A DNA stretch of 64,000 nucleotides from Panaeolus papilionaceus (lineage: Eukaryota; Basidiomycota; Agaricomycetes; Agaricales), in NCBI GenBank assembly GCA_015501605.1, contig JADNRZ010000017.1, positions 1,099,880 through 1,163,879 on the forward strand, written 5' to 3'. Numbering within the stretch: the first letter of the stretch is position 1; each line of letters opens with the position of its first letter. The notes under the pieces were generated by a model. The model did no database searches, was not told the DNA's origin, and saw only the letters and a list, made by a program, of their open reading frames with translations. Below are positions 43,889-54,636 of this stretch, one piece after another. The translations under genes were made by a program, and so were the position numbers.

Positions 43889-44702
43889 TCATGCTTTATT
43901 CTTACTACCTGAAGCAAGAGCCCTATGCTGTAACAAGAGCAACATGCCCTTAGATGGTGGTACTGAATAAGAAGGGTCCTTGATTTTTTGTTGAAGAGCC
44001 CACCAAAGAAACAAAATGTGGACTGCTCTGTCTGCCATCAATTCAGGTTCTTCCACCAAAAAGTGTTTGCAAGCCAATTGTAGGCATTTTACAGTATTAG
44101 CTTTTGTAGGGTTACTGCCATTTACAAAACTGTCTGCTTTCTGGTTCCTGGTATAAACCCACATATTCATGTTAAACCAAGCATCTACAACTGACAATGA
44201 AAAATTTCAGGTTCCAGGTCTGGGAGCAACTGTTACAGTAGCTCAACAGGCACTTGTGGTTAAGGCCTTTGAAGTTGTTGCATGTCTGGGTTCAAGTATT
44301 GTTCTAAGATTGCTACTGCATACATGTGCTATGCTGGTATTGTCTTAGAAGAGAGCAAGTAGAGTGAGTTGAGATGAGTAAGAAAGTGAGTTATAGATAG
44401 GAGATAGAAGTGGAGTGACAGTGGGAATAAAAGTGGAGCCATGGAGATGAAGGTAGGTGAAGATAAAGAGATAGACAAGATACAAGTACAAAGAGAGATG
44501 ATAGTACATGGTGATAAGATGAGAAGAGGTGGTGGTACAGACAAGATAAAGAAAAGATAGGAGAGAAAAGAGACAATGTAACAGCAACATTGCCAAGAAG
44601 GGTCTTCGGTGCATGGGTTTGTTGCTGGCTAAGATTGCCAGTTGACACCTTGAGTGGCTTTGCCCAAGAAAGAGCAGCCTCAAGGAGCTTTTTATCTGCC
44701 AA
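43889..44702 (-). pseudogene. Unrecognised minus-strand coding remnant split by a solo LTR
   Basis: 44702-44589 reads MADKKLLEAALSWAKPLK and ends TLLGNV; after the LTR the minus strand continues to NFSLSVVDAWFNMNMWVYTR and on to 43889 (VHILFLWWALQQKIKDPSYS). The LTR and its 5-bp duplication separate the parts. A TGA or short intron follows the junction. I do not recognise the family. Confidence 0.4.
44231..44583 (-). mobile_element. Solo LTR, gypsy-3 family, internally shortened
   Basis: On the minus strand runs TGTTACATTGTCTC...GCTACTGTAACA, 353 bp against 510-560 bp in relatives. Flanked by the 5-bp duplication GCAAC (44226-44230 and 44584-44588), so it is a true insertion later reduced to a solo LTR. 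Confidence 0.85.
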
Positions 44703-44750
44703 ACCCTTACAGACCTATAGAGTAAATTTGTATATGTAAAGAGCATGCAC

Positions 44751-45341
44751 AAATGATACAGAATGACTGACTGTCAACTCCTCAGTGACACACCCCTTGA
44801 CTTCCTCCTTGTCCCCCAACAGAGTCAAATGAGTGCACTGAGTCACTCTGATTTTACCCATGTCAATTGCAAGGTCACCAACATTGTTGGCATCCTCATT
44901 GGTATTATATCAGCTCCCTCATTGGTATTATCTTCTGCAGTAAGAGGATGAAGAAGAAACTAAACATGATGAGTGCCTGAAGTTGAGACTTGAAGATGGT
45001 ACATACTATAAATGGGACTTCATGTGCTTGAGTGATAGATATGTATGCCTGGGAGCCATAGTGTCTTTGACCTGCTTTCAGTGAATATCTGCATTGGACT
45101 TGTGGTCCCATTTTTTTGCAATACTCTTGACCATGGTCCAGACATCAGCAAGTATGGGCCTGTCAGTAGGCCTTTTGCTGACTTTGTAAGTGAGAGTCAT
45201 TTTCTTGTCAGAGTTGACATCCTCACTGAGGATGAGTTGATAGCTCCAAAAACTCTTGTTCTTGTATGATTCAGGTGGAGCTGGTATAACATCCTAATGA
45301 ACAGGTTAGATAAAAAATCATATGAATGTGCATTGAAAATA
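44751..45341. other. No recognisable gene
   Basis: Contains a 74-codon open stretch at 45045-45269 (GPVSRPFADFVSESHFLVRV) and others of similar size without known motifs. Confidence 0.35.
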
Positions 45342-45550
45342 CAGTACTTTCCACTGACACAAGCCTTTCAGCTGAGCCTCAGCTGAGCCTTGGCTTAACC
45401 TCAGTATAGCCATAGATTTTGAAAATAAACATATGTTTATCAGCTGAACATCAGTGAACCTTAGCTGAGCATTGGTAGAACTCTAACTTTGATAGGTATA
45501 AGAGAGTTGCTTAATGATATTGTTTGATAGTAGAGAGCAAGTGTGATAGT
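45342..45550. mobile_element. MITE B2, left part
   Basis: CAGTACTTTCCACTGACACA start, then TCAGCTGAGCC repeats as in B1 and ATTTTGAAAATAAACATATG. The right part resumes at 50784 after nested insertions. Confidence 0.65.
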
Positions 45551-45721
45551 TCAGTACCATCTGTCACCAAAGACCATGTGACAATTAGAGTTGGTCACAT
45601 CTATGTACATACAAACAATTCACTCGTAATACTAGTGTCACAGCTATGTTATACAGTTTCACATTTATGTGACATGTGACAATATGTGTAGACTGTCACA
45701 ATCATTGCACAAACATATAAA
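45551..45721. mobile_element. MITE A4, left part
   Basis: Collinear with 40494-40660 of A2 (CCATCTGTCACCAAAGAC, TCACAGCTATGTTATACAG). Broken at AAACATATAAA by the Ngaro-like element; continues at 50592. Confidence 0.75.
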
Positions 45722-46051
45722 TCTCCTTAAAATGGAATTTTCGGTTGGTCAATGAGGTGATGGCGCGAACAACTTCGGTCCTTGACCGAGCATCGCAAGG
45801 GAATAGCTATTAAAGGTAGCAGTCCTGGGGCGGTGGCATGCTTCTAAGTTTTTTATTATATTTTTCTCAAATATTCCCGTGATTTGAAATGTGACACTGC
45901 GATGTTTAAGATAGGTCAGGTAGAGTGCGATGCGAGGTCTCAGTAGCCATCTCGTTCTGTTCTGGCCATCACCTCGCACTTGTTTTTCTTCGCATCTTTT
46001 GACTTCGTCCATCTAAATTCCTCGAATTTATCAATAAATATTCTATTCTTT

Positions 46052-47539
46052 ATGTCCTTCGAGAATGCCGCTACACAACGATCAGCCTCAGCAACTCAGA
46101 GAACCGGTACCCATCGTTTCCGTTCTTCCAGTCAAACTCCTGGACCGTCTGAGCGACACCCCGGTCCTTCTCAGTCGTCTGAGCGACGCAGAGCCTCGAG
46201 TATCCAAGCGCCACCAGAGCCTTACTTCTTCACCGGTTCTGGGGATAAATCTGGGTTCTCGGACAAGTTCAAATCAATCATCGAAAAGGCCGAGATTGTG
46301 GTCTCGGATTTCCGAAAAAGCCATGATCCCTCAGCTAAGCTCAAGTCCATCGGAATGCTCTACTCCATCTTTGAGCTCCGAGATAGAAGAGAACATTATC
46401 AGCAACGATGGGAAGGATTCCACAGTTTCTGCGAGCAACTTGAACAGGAACAATTCCTCCAAGATCAGGCTGTCTCATATGGAGACCAGATCGCTTCAGG
46501 AGGTGGACAGCGTCCTAGTGAGAGTGGAAACAACGGAAATGGTCAACCCTCCAAGTCTGATATCGAGGATCACATCTCCTTCCTCAATGGACTGGGACTT
46601 CACTTCCGAGATCGAAAGGGAAAACGAAAAGCCAAACAACCTTCTTCATCACCTGGGTCCTCCTCTTCTGAATCCTCCAAGTCCTCCAGCTCTTCTTCAG
46701 AGGATGAACATTCGGGACATACCAAACCCAAAAGCAAACGGAAGAAGGTTAGGCTCACGCACAAGCAAATGCCATGGGTCAAGAATCAACCCAAACATAG
46801 CATTAAAGCCGACCCCGCCTGTGTTGAAAATGCAAAGATCCTGCGCCTCCTTTCCATTGACATCGGGTTCGTCCTCAACGAGCTGCAACACGATTCTACC
46901 CCAACCAAGCCCAGTGGTTTCCCATACTCCGAGTGGTCTAATATCCTCAAGGGAAACCCCATCAACCTCGACAAAGTCCTCTCCTCCCTGCACCGCGTTC
47001 ACGCTCCTAAAGAGAGCACTGGATGCTTGGGAGATGTCGAGATCTCTATTGGGCATTCCAAGCCATCTCGACGTATACGGAACCAATCTGAATGGTCTTC
47101 ATCTTGGAACAGAGCCATCAGAGGGTATGTCTTCATTTTCCCACACCGTCGAGATGAGCTCGTCGAATACGGTGAATGGATTGAGCAACAATTTGAATCC
47201 CTCGTCGAGGTCAGTGCAGGTAAGGTCATCACCCTCGACAAGTGTATCAGAGACCAAGTCGAGGGTGGATCCTGCTTCCGGCTTAACGACTTCAATCGAT
47301 GGTCTAGATTTGAACGAGCAACTTTGTTTACCGATGGTTCATTCCAGCAACGATCCAACACTGGATCAAGTCGGACTGGGAAAACCTCTCGAAATCAGCC
47401 CTCTGCAGTTTGCGACAAGTTCAACCAGCGTGGGGGATGTCAAAGGTCACCCTGCCGATACCTCCACCAATGTCGGCAATGCAGAAAGGAAGGACACGGA
47501 CGAATTACATGTCAGGAAGCAGGGGGAGATTGCACGTAA
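46052..47539 (+). CDS. Ngaro-like gag protein with CCCH zinc finger
   Basis: About 495 aa from ATG 46052 (MSFENAATQRSASATQRT); an ATG at 45980 would add 24 residues, less likely because they are unlike the rest. Ser/Pro/Arg-rich N-terminus, charged helical region (about 70-160), Ser/Glu tract with KKVR basic patch (about 205-240), then a C-terminal finger VCDKFNQRGGCQRSPCRYLH (CX8CX4CX3H) and CRQCRKEGHGRITC. Likely the structural RNA-binding protein. The RT frame is open across its whole length. Confidence 0.75.
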   Translation: MSFENAATQRSASATQRTGTHRFRSSSQTPGPSERHPGPSQSSERRRASSIQAPPEPYFFTGSGDKSGFSDKFKSIIEKAEIVVSDFRKSHDPSAKLKSIGMLYSIFELRDRREHYQQRWEGFHSFCEQLEQEQFLQDQAVSYGDQIASGGGQRPSESGNNGNGQPSKSDIEDHISFLNGLGLHFRDRKGKRKAKQPSSSPGSSSSESSKSSSSSSEDEHSGHTKPKSKRKKVRLTHKQMPWVKNQPKHSIKADPACVENAKILRLLSIDIGFVLNELQHDSTPTKPSGFPYSEWSNILKGNPINLDKVLSSLHRVHAPKESTGCLGDVEISIGHSKPSRRIRNQSEWSSSWNRAIRGYVFIFPHRRDELVEYGEWIEQQFESLVEVSAGKVITLDKCIRDQVEGGSCFRLNDFNRWSRFERATLFTDGSFQQRSNTGSSRTGKTSRNQPSAVCDKFNQRGGCQRSPCRYLHQCRQCRKEGHGRITCQEAGGDCT

Positions 47540-48707
47540 CTTTGTGCCAGATTGGAAGAGGTATAACGATTGGGATGAGGACACCCCTGCAGGAACGGTA
47601 GAGTGGACACTTACTGCTCCCCCTCTTCCTTACCCACCACAAGAGATTCTCAATGATCCCATATCATCGAAAACGGTTCGTGACAACCCTGCATACTTTC
47701 CCATAATCACACCTGTCAACATCTCCATCCTTCACACGGAACTTGTTGGCCACCCAAACTCCTTGCTGGTGGAGTCCATCATCTCCTCATTAACCACAGG
47801 TTTTTGGCCACTGGTTAAGTCATTCCCTCCTGAGTATCCTGTTACATTGGATGAGTCCGCTCCCACTCCTCAAGATCCTGCAAAGGCAGCTTTTCTCTGC
47901 GAACAGCGTGATGTGGAACTAGCAAAAAATCGCTATTCGCCAGCCTTCTCCCAACTCCTCCCTGGCATGTACTGTATGCCAATTCACGCAGTACCCAAAG
48001 ACAATGGAGATTCCTTACAGCTGGTGACAGATCACAGCCATGGTGTGTTCTCACTCAACTCTCTTATTGACAAAACCTCTATGCCCAAAGCTCCGCTTGA
48101 CAACATGAAAGTTTTTGGTGCCCACATGATAGCCATGCAGCGACGGCATCCAGGCAAAAAGCTCAAGGCATGGAAGTATGATGTTGCGGAAGCATATCGC
48201 CTTATCCCCATGCACCCTCTCTGGCAGATCAAGCAGGTTGAGCGGATAGAGGGCATGTATCACGTCAACCGCTGCAACGTTTTTGGAGGCAGGGCCTCTC
48301 AACTCTTGTTCATTGCCTTTATTGCCCTTGTTTCGTGGATAGCTACTGTGAAGCGGGGTATCTCGGAATTGTGTGCATATTCCGATGATCACTTTGGATT
48401 GGCAGTGGAGGGCGATGAAACCTGGTATGCACCTTATGGTCGTTTTCTTCCTTCCCCACAGGCCCGGCTCCTTATGCTTTGGGACGATCTTGGTATTCCT
48501 CACAAAGAAAAGAAGCAGATATCAGGTAACCTGCTTGTCATTTTTCTGTCGACGTCAACTCGCTTGAGCTGTCCCTGTCTAAGTCAGCGATCACAGCACT
48601 ATTGGACGAGCTTGAATACTGGGTCTCCTTATCCACCACCCCCGCGAAACGTGGCTGCACGCTCCGTCAGTGGCAGCACCTTACTGGTTGGGTCAACTGG
48701 GCTTTGA
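46065..48707 (+). pseudogene. Ngaro-like reverse transcriptase frame
   Basis: Recognisable pol sequence starts near 47480, just before gag ends: ELHVRKQGEIARNFVPDW, then PVNISILHTELVGHP. RT motifs: YCMPIHAVPKDNGDSLQLV, WKYDVAEAYRLIPMHPLW, FGGRASQLLF and the catalytic YSDD at 48378. The frame lies +1 to gag and has no stop from 46065 on, so translation by frameshift or reinitiation is possible. An indel near 48545 separates it from the RNase H frame. Confidence 0.8.
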
Positions 48708-49342
48708 ACGTGTTCCCTTTGGTGAAACCAGCCCTTTCCTCGATTTACGAGAAGATGCGTGGTAAATCTTCGCCCACCATTTGGTTCCGTCCCAACAATG
48801 TGATTCGTGCGGAACTTCGTTGGGCCATATCCCACATTCATACTTCACCTGGTGTTTGAATTCTGGATAACCTCCACTGGAAGCCTTCTGAGGCTGACTT
48901 CACCATATATTGCGACGCCTCTCTATCTGGGATGGGCTTCTACTCCAAAGAGCTTCATCTCGGCTTTATGTGTTCTATCACTCACACAGAAGACCAGGTG
49001 ATATTTTATAATGAAGCCCTCTGTGTCCTCTTGGCTCTTACCTGGCTTGACGACCGTGAAGCTCTGGCGAAACATGTTGTCATTTATACAGACAACACCA
49101 ACACAGTTGACATTTTCAATTCCCTAAAAGCTTCCCCCCGTTTTAACCCCATTCTCATCCGTGCTTGTGACATTCTTCTCAACACTCCCCATGACCTCAA
49201 AGTATTGTACATACCTGGCGAAAGCAATGGCATTGCTGATGCTCTCTCGCGCAGGCGTGTTGGTGACGCTCTGGACATGGATCGTTTACTCTGTGTCGAA
49301 ACCTTTGAACCCCCCCTTTCAAAAGGCGGGGCAGCCAAATGA
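48602..49342 (+). pseudogene. Ngaro-like RNase H region
   Basis: Connection LDELEYWVSL...LTGWVNWALNVFPL, then RNase H with acidic residues in YCDASLSGMG, YNEALCVLLAL, YTDNTNTVDIF and GIADALSRR. TGA at 48857-48859 (SPGV, stop, ILDNLHWKP) stands where CGA is likely. The stop codon at 49340-49342 overlaps the recombinase start in ATGA. Confidence 0.8.
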
Positions 49343-50334
49343 GTCAGATGTCTCGTCGCTCAGGCTCTGCTCTTCATGCCACCAGGAAAGCCTGGTCGGA
49401 AGAGCAGTTCAACGAGCGTAGGGCTCTGGCACTTGGTTCGAAAATTGATCATTCAATGTGGAAGTCATACGCTTCCGGCTTCAGGTGTTGGAAGGCATTT
49501 GTCGAACTCCATAACTATCCATTGCGCCCTACTCCATTAACCATGTCAAACTTCATCCTTTATATGTCTGAGTTTATAAAACCCTCCTCCGTATCCTCAT
49601 ATTTGACTGCGATAATACATTTTCTTCGACCTCGTTATCCTGATGTGTGTGAGGTCCGCCAATCATCCCTTGTCAACGACACTTTGCATGGCTGCAAGCG
49701 TCTACATGGCTCTGCCATTACTCGAAAGAATCCCCTCACGGTTGACATGATCAGCGCGGTCATAAAAACCCTTGCTTTTTCATTCGATGACATTTTGTTT
49801 AAAGCTATGCTCGCCGTCGGCTTCTCAGCCCTCCTTCGACTTGGGGACATCTCAGACCCTGACAACCCATCATTGAAAAACCCCAGGAAACGATCCCTTC
49901 AGTCATCGGTTAATATCTCGCCAGATTCAGTGTCTTACGTGCTCCCTGCCCACAAAGCTGACAAATACTTTGAGGGCAACACTGTTCTGCTAAAAAACCT
50001 ATGGCCCTCTATTGATGTCTTTTCACTCTTCCTAAACTATCTCAAAATCAGGGATGAACGTTTCCCTTATTTATCACCTTTATGGCTCATGAGCGCCAGT
50101 CAAGTCCCAACACGCTCGTTCTTCATATCCCACATTCGAAATTTTAATTTTGGTGATTTGATCTCTGGCCAGTCCATGCGAGCAGGCGGAGCTACAGCAC
50201 TGGCTCAGTTAGGCGTCCCTCCTCATTTGATTCAAGCAGCAGGACGTTGGTCCTCTGACGCTTGGAAAATTTACATCCGCACACATCCTTTATTACTTGC
50301 TGCACTCCAAAACACTGCAATGCGGCACACTTGA
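49339..50334 (+). CDS. Tyrosine recombinase (YR) of the Ngaro-like element
   Basis: 331 aa, intact. Expected to integrate the circular DNA copy by site-specific recombination. N-terminal SAM-like domain (MWKSYASGFRCWKAFVELH). Catalytic residues: Arg167 in LLRLGD, Lys206 in HKADK, Arg281 in SMRAGGATALAQLG, Trp near 302 in GRWSSDAW, and Tyr312 in KIYIR. The HxxR box has Ser at the His place, common in these elements. Start chosen at the ATGA overlap; a second ATG lies three codons on. Confidence 0.85.
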   Translation: MSQMSRRSGSALHATRKAWSEEQFNERRALALGSKIDHSMWKSYASGFRCWKAFVELHNYPLRPTPLTMSNFILYMSEFIKPSSVSSYLTAIIHFLRPRYPDVCEVRQSSLVNDTLHGCKRLHGSAITRKNPLTVDMISAVIKTLAFSFDDILFKAMLAVGFSALLRLGDISDPDNPSLKNPRKRSLQSSVNISPDSVSYVLPAHKADKYFEGNTVLLKNLWPSIDVFSLFLNYLKIRDERFPYLSPLWLMSASQVPTRSFFISHIRNFNFGDLISGQSMRAGGATALAQLGVPPHLIQAAGRWSSDAWKIYIRTHPLLLAALQNTAMRHT

Positions 50335-50591
50335 TCTTCCTCCCTCAATCCTCCTCTTCATCACGGCCAGCAACTACTATCCGCTCATCATCCACAGTTG
50401 GTATAGTCGTTAGGATGGACCGCATCGAGGAAGGGAACCCTATAATTTGTTTTCTTTTTGTTTATCACTCGGATAACATAGAAACAAATATATTATTTTT
50501 TCTTGATGGGGAGGACCTCAAATTGAAGGTCACCCCATCATCACCGCCTATTACTTTCTCTGACTGGTTGAATAGCCGAACACCATTGGAA

Positions 50592-50783
50592 GGATCCTAG
50601 GGGTTTCACACATAATAAAATAGAATAGTGCAATGTGTGACATGAGATTGTCATATCTTCTCACACTATACAATCTACCCCAAACAGCTGTTTTTCACAC
50701 AAAAAACACTTTTTGCAAAAGTCAATCAAAAGTCAATTGACAGTCAACTGTCAGTTGAATCACCTGGGCCAGTGCAAAGTACT
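50592..50783. mobile_element. MITE A4, right part
   Basis: Resumes GATCCTAGGGGTTTCACAC and runs to CTGGGCCAGTGCAAAGTACTG, as in A2. Confidence 0.8.
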
Positions 50784-51079
50784 GTAACCAGCTCAGCTGA
50801 ATCTCAGTTTATCTCAGCTGAGCCTCAGGTGGTAAATAGTCAATACAAATTACATGACTATTAAAACTATAACTAATAAGCTGAGATTCAGCTGAGGTTC
50901 AGCTGAGCCCTCAGTTGCTAGTTTCAATTTACTTTGCTGAGACTTGGTTAATTTTGGCAGAGAACTCAACTGAGCCTCATTTTACACCAAAAAGATAATT
51001 CTCTACTAGTTTTAGTAATAGAATTAATTGAGCTGATAAGCTGAGGCTCAATTGAAACATTTGGGCTAGAGTGAAGTCC
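50784..51079. mobile_element. MITE B2, right part
   Basis: TCAGCTGA-type motifs (CTCAGCTGAATC, GAGGTTCAGCTGAG) and the end GGGCTAGAGTGAAGTCCT, matching the right end of B1. Confidence 0.65.
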
Positions 51080-53144
51080 TCTGAAAATAGGATGTACATA
51101 TCTTCCTGGATTAAATATAAAGGGGACCATGGCTGCTACTGCTCTGAGGCATATAATTTCTATAAACATAAAGACCTCCTGGACTCCAGGTTTGAGGCTG
51201 TGAGACCTAAATCGGAGCCACTTGCCTGGGTACAATGGGTTGTCTGGGTGTGTTACTGTTAAGATCTTGTCAAACAGAAACTCTTAAAGGAGAAAGTTGC
51301 CATGCTCATCATGAAGTGCATAGTGAAAGTTCATGTTTGGGAATGAGGGGAGTTTGCTGTTGTCAGCCATACATTTGCTTTTTATGTGTTCACAAAAAAT
51401 TTTGGTTCTGGAATTACCTGCCAGAGGAAGTATGGTTGGTGGGAAGTCCATGGCAGGATTTGCAAGTGGAACCTTGTTCTTCAATGACTCCCACTGGTTG
51501 GTGGGAAGTCTACAGTAGGATTTGCAATGTAAATCTTTGTTGTTTGATGACTCACACTTGCCCTGGCAAGGGAGTCCACCCTATGGTTGGCAGGAAGTTC
51601 ATGGCAGAATTTGTACTTTGTATGTCTGACATTGAAGTCTGCCATTTGGTTGATGATGTGATTAATCCAATATCTTAAATGGCACACTTTCCTGCAGGGA
51701 GAGACAGATGTACAAATATGGTAAAAGGTGCACCTGGAATGCTACACTGTAGCTTTTATTGTGTTTCTACCACAGGTTGAGGGGTAGAGACCTATATGTG
51801 AATCCTGTATTTATTTATTTTGTGAAAGCTTCAGTTGATGTTGAAAAATTGTGTGTGCTTGATTTATCTAATCAACCTGGTCATGTAGAGCTTCAAAACT
51901 TTCACATGTCTCTTGCTTGACACAGCTCCTGTCCTGTTCTCATTGCTCTGATCCTCACCACCATCATCACACCTTCCTCCATTCTCATCTGTTTGTTTGA
52001 TGGTGTTCTTAATGTCTGCCCTTTGTCAAAATTTACCACTTTGTTGATCATTCTGGCTTCATGTTATTTTTCTGTGAAACATCATGGCTCCCATTTTCAA
52101 GAAACATGTCTTTTTTCTTTCTGTGGGTGTCATGGGAATATTTAGTTTTTGTGCAGAAAACCAAATTTTTTCTGCATGAACACCCATATTTCATGGGGCT
52201 GGTGTTTTCATTACCAGTTTTCAAGCTGCCAGTGTGTTTTTGATGTCATTCTGGGTACTACCTCCTCCACTATGATGTTGTCCCCCTCTGCAAGTGTTTC
52301 TCTTTTTATATGTTTCTCTGTTATTTTAGTTGGTGCTGACCATTTTAGATATCAAACTGCAATGTGTGATGCTCTCCAGCCTACCTCACTGCACAGACAT
52401 GGGCAATGTAGGGTTCACAGGGTTGTGCATGTTGAAGCATCACCATCACCCCTAACCATTACCATCAATGGCTAGGCCAGAGTAGGAACAACAGTGTCTT
52501 GGGTGCCCTGCATCTTCCTGGACCTTCCACACACTTCCAACTTCTCTGTTTGTCAACTCTTGGTTTTGTGGTATACATGTAAGTATTATCATATTTATAC
52601 TTCAATTTAATTTCAAGTGAATTTAAAATTATGATACAGGTGTTCTAACTCCCATCCATTACCCACCCTGCCTCCCACATCTGGTGAAAAAGAGAATGCA
52701 GTCAAGGATTATAGATTCCAACTTCACTCTTCCACTCAACAGAGTCATCTACTTCAACCCCCTGGCAGTTCTCAACATCAACATCATGTCAATACATCAG
52801 ATCATACCTCAATATTCCATATTCACAATATACAGAGTTCATGGGCAAATAAACAAATCAGGTATTTAACTTGCAATCTTTCTGACTCAGAATCAAATGC
52901 TTAATAATTCACTAAGGTCTACTATGCCAAACTCCCAGTTACAACAGCCACTTCAAGATGTTAACTGGGACAAATCCCAATCAGAATTCAAAGGTGCAAC
53001 ACTTGCTACTTACCATTTTACTTGCAGCTCATAAAAAAAACCCCACAGTTGCACTTGCAATACCACCAGCAATGGAATGTTCTCCTGAAGCTCAACATGC
53101 CACAACCCCATCCAAGGTTATATTTGTGCACAAAGAAGAGGACT
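51080..53144. other. No recognisable gene
   Basis: Moderately AT-rich. Short open stretches on both strands, one minus-strand piece (51284-51484, MKNKVPLANPAMDFPPTILP) partly built from a repeat. The stretch 52958-53144 (HATTPSKVIFVHKEED) looks like coding sequence cut by MITE C2, but the family is unknown. Confidence 0.35.
51436..51620. repeat. Degenerate direct repeats, three units
   Basis: GGTTGGTGGGAAGTC starts units at 51436 and 51494, GGTTGGCAGGAAGTT at 51575; each is followed by (ATGG)CAGGATTTG-like sequence. Unit length about 60-80 bp. Confidence 0.6.
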
Positions 53145-53314
53145 TTGCTATAGCCCAGGTAATTCCAGAACTTCTCACTCTCCCCAGAGTACACTAGAGA
53201 CTCTCTACAGATGTGACATAAAAGTGACATTTTGATAATTTTACCAAAGTTGCATGCAGACTCTCTATGGAGTCTGTAAAGAGTCTGTAGAGAGTCTACA
53301 TATATGTATAAGAA

Positions 53315-53452
53315 CTAATCCCGCTGCTCTAGAGTTAGAGCAGCAGGATTAGAAAGCAACAAAGGCCAAATATCTTTGGCCTCTGTTGCTTGCACGCTAA
53401 TTTGCATAACGACACATGCAACCACAAATACCAACACAGTGGTATTTGTGGT
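53315..53452. repeat. Cluster of three long hairpins
   Basis: Arms 53315-53332/53335-53352 (18 bp, 16 paired), 53355-53370/53375-53390 (16 bp, 15 paired, loop TATC), and 53421-53433/53440-53452 (13 bp perfect, ACCACAAATACCA, loop ACACAG). Only 2 bp separates the first two and 30 bp the third. Confidence 0.85.
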
Positions 53453-53469
53453 CGTGTGCGTTGTTTCTG

Positions 53470-54110
53470 CATGTGGTGTGTGGTGTGTGGATGGCAGGCA
53501 TTGAGGTTAGTGGATGCAATTGTGTTCGTGATGGGTGTACCTGGTCATGTGCAGCTGTTGTTGCTGCCCCCCTGCCCCCATCTCTCTTCTACTCCTTGCC
53601 TCATCTACCCACTCTCCTCCACTCCCCTTGTCTTGTCTGCACTCCGGTCCCTGCATCCCCAATCCCCTCCTCCCTGGTTGTCTTGTCTTGTCCCTGTCCG
53701 CTCATCTTGTCCCCATCCCCTTGTCTTGTCTCATCTTGTCCCTATCTCCCCCTCCCCCTCATTCACCTCACCTCTCTGCTGCTCTGCTCTCCCCTCCCTC
53801 TCTGCTCTCTGCTCTTGTCTCTCTCTCTGCTCTGCTCTCTCTCTCTCTGCTGCCCCCATATTCAGTGTGGTGGTGTGCCTTTGTGTTGTTGTTGTTGTTG
53901 TGTTTTGTTGTTGTTGGCATTGTCAGGAGTTGTGGTAGTGTGTGTTGTCCTTGTCCTTGTGTGCAGTTATGCACTTGTGACATGGCACTATGTGGTGGTA
54001 GTGGTGGTGGTTGGTGAGAAAGGAGTGGTGGTGATGGCTAGCACAAGCAGCAAGCATGTTGTGAGCAGGGATGTGGGGATGGTGGTGATGGGTGGTGGAG
54101 AGAGGGAGGG
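53470..54110. repeat. Simple-sequence region
   Basis: GTGTGG, CTCTCTCTG, TCTTGTCC and GTTGTTGTTG runs. Long open frames here are composition artefacts. Confidence 0.7.
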
Positions 54111-54636
54111 AAGGAACATGACCAAGTGTCATACTGCATGATGATTTGTGCATAGGCCAGGTGTAGTACATCACACAATCACAATATTTATTAAAAGGTA
54201 GAATTGATAAGATAAAGATAAGATAACAAAAAGATTTAGAAAAATCAATAAAAATCACAAAAAAATTGCAGAAAATATTAAAAAATCCAAATAAAATGTA
54301 TACATTGTATAGATACATTCTTGACTGAAATTTAATGTAAAATACCCTTAATCATTTGTATAATACATATTTTACATAGAATACAAGGCACTCCCTATGG
54401 ACTCTGTAGGGATTATAGCTGGGTGTCAGTCAGTAGGGACCCATGAGAGTCTCTACAGATGTTGTGACTCCTAGAGACTCTCTAGAGAGTACCTACAGAG
54501 TCCCTAGGGATTTTCATAGTCATTTCAGGCCAAATTAGACATATTGAAAATGGTATGGACTCCCTAGGGACTCCCTAGGGAAATGCTCAAAAATATGACT
54601 CTCTAGGGAGTCTCTAGGGTACTCTGGGGAGAGTGT

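Larger units (their letters stand above)
45722..50591 (+). mobile_element. DIRS/Ngaro-like tyrosine-recombinase retrotransposon
   Basis: About 4.87 kb. Order: gag-like ORF with CCCH finger, RT, RNase H, tyrosine recombinase. Ends are set by comparison with the uninterrupted MITE A2 (CACAAACATCATAAAAAAGATCCTGAGG, split here between AAACATATAAA and GGATCCTAGG); no target duplication, as expected for recombinase-mediated insertion. Short inverted similarity of the termini (AATGG...TTCGG) is weak. No methyltransferase domain, which favours Ngaro over DIRS proper. Confidence 0.85.
53145..54636. mobile_element. MITE C2 (CTCTAGAGAG/CCCTAGGG arrays)
   Basis: Left end AGGACTTTGCTATAGCCCAGG, as in family A, right end GGGGAGAGTGTAAAGTACT. 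Palindromic CTCTAGAGAG, CCCTAGGG and ACTCTCTAC motifs lie near both ends. The inside holds three hairpins, simple-sequence DNA and a GATAAG-rich stretch shared with C1. Boundaries are inferred from the shared termini; no duplication seen. Confidence 0.6.

Noticed and set aside
53390..54141. Long overlapping open frames rich in Pro, Ser, Leu, Cys and Val
   Set aside because: Simple-sequence composition (CTCTCT, GTTGTT, GTGTGG); open in all three frames, no motif.
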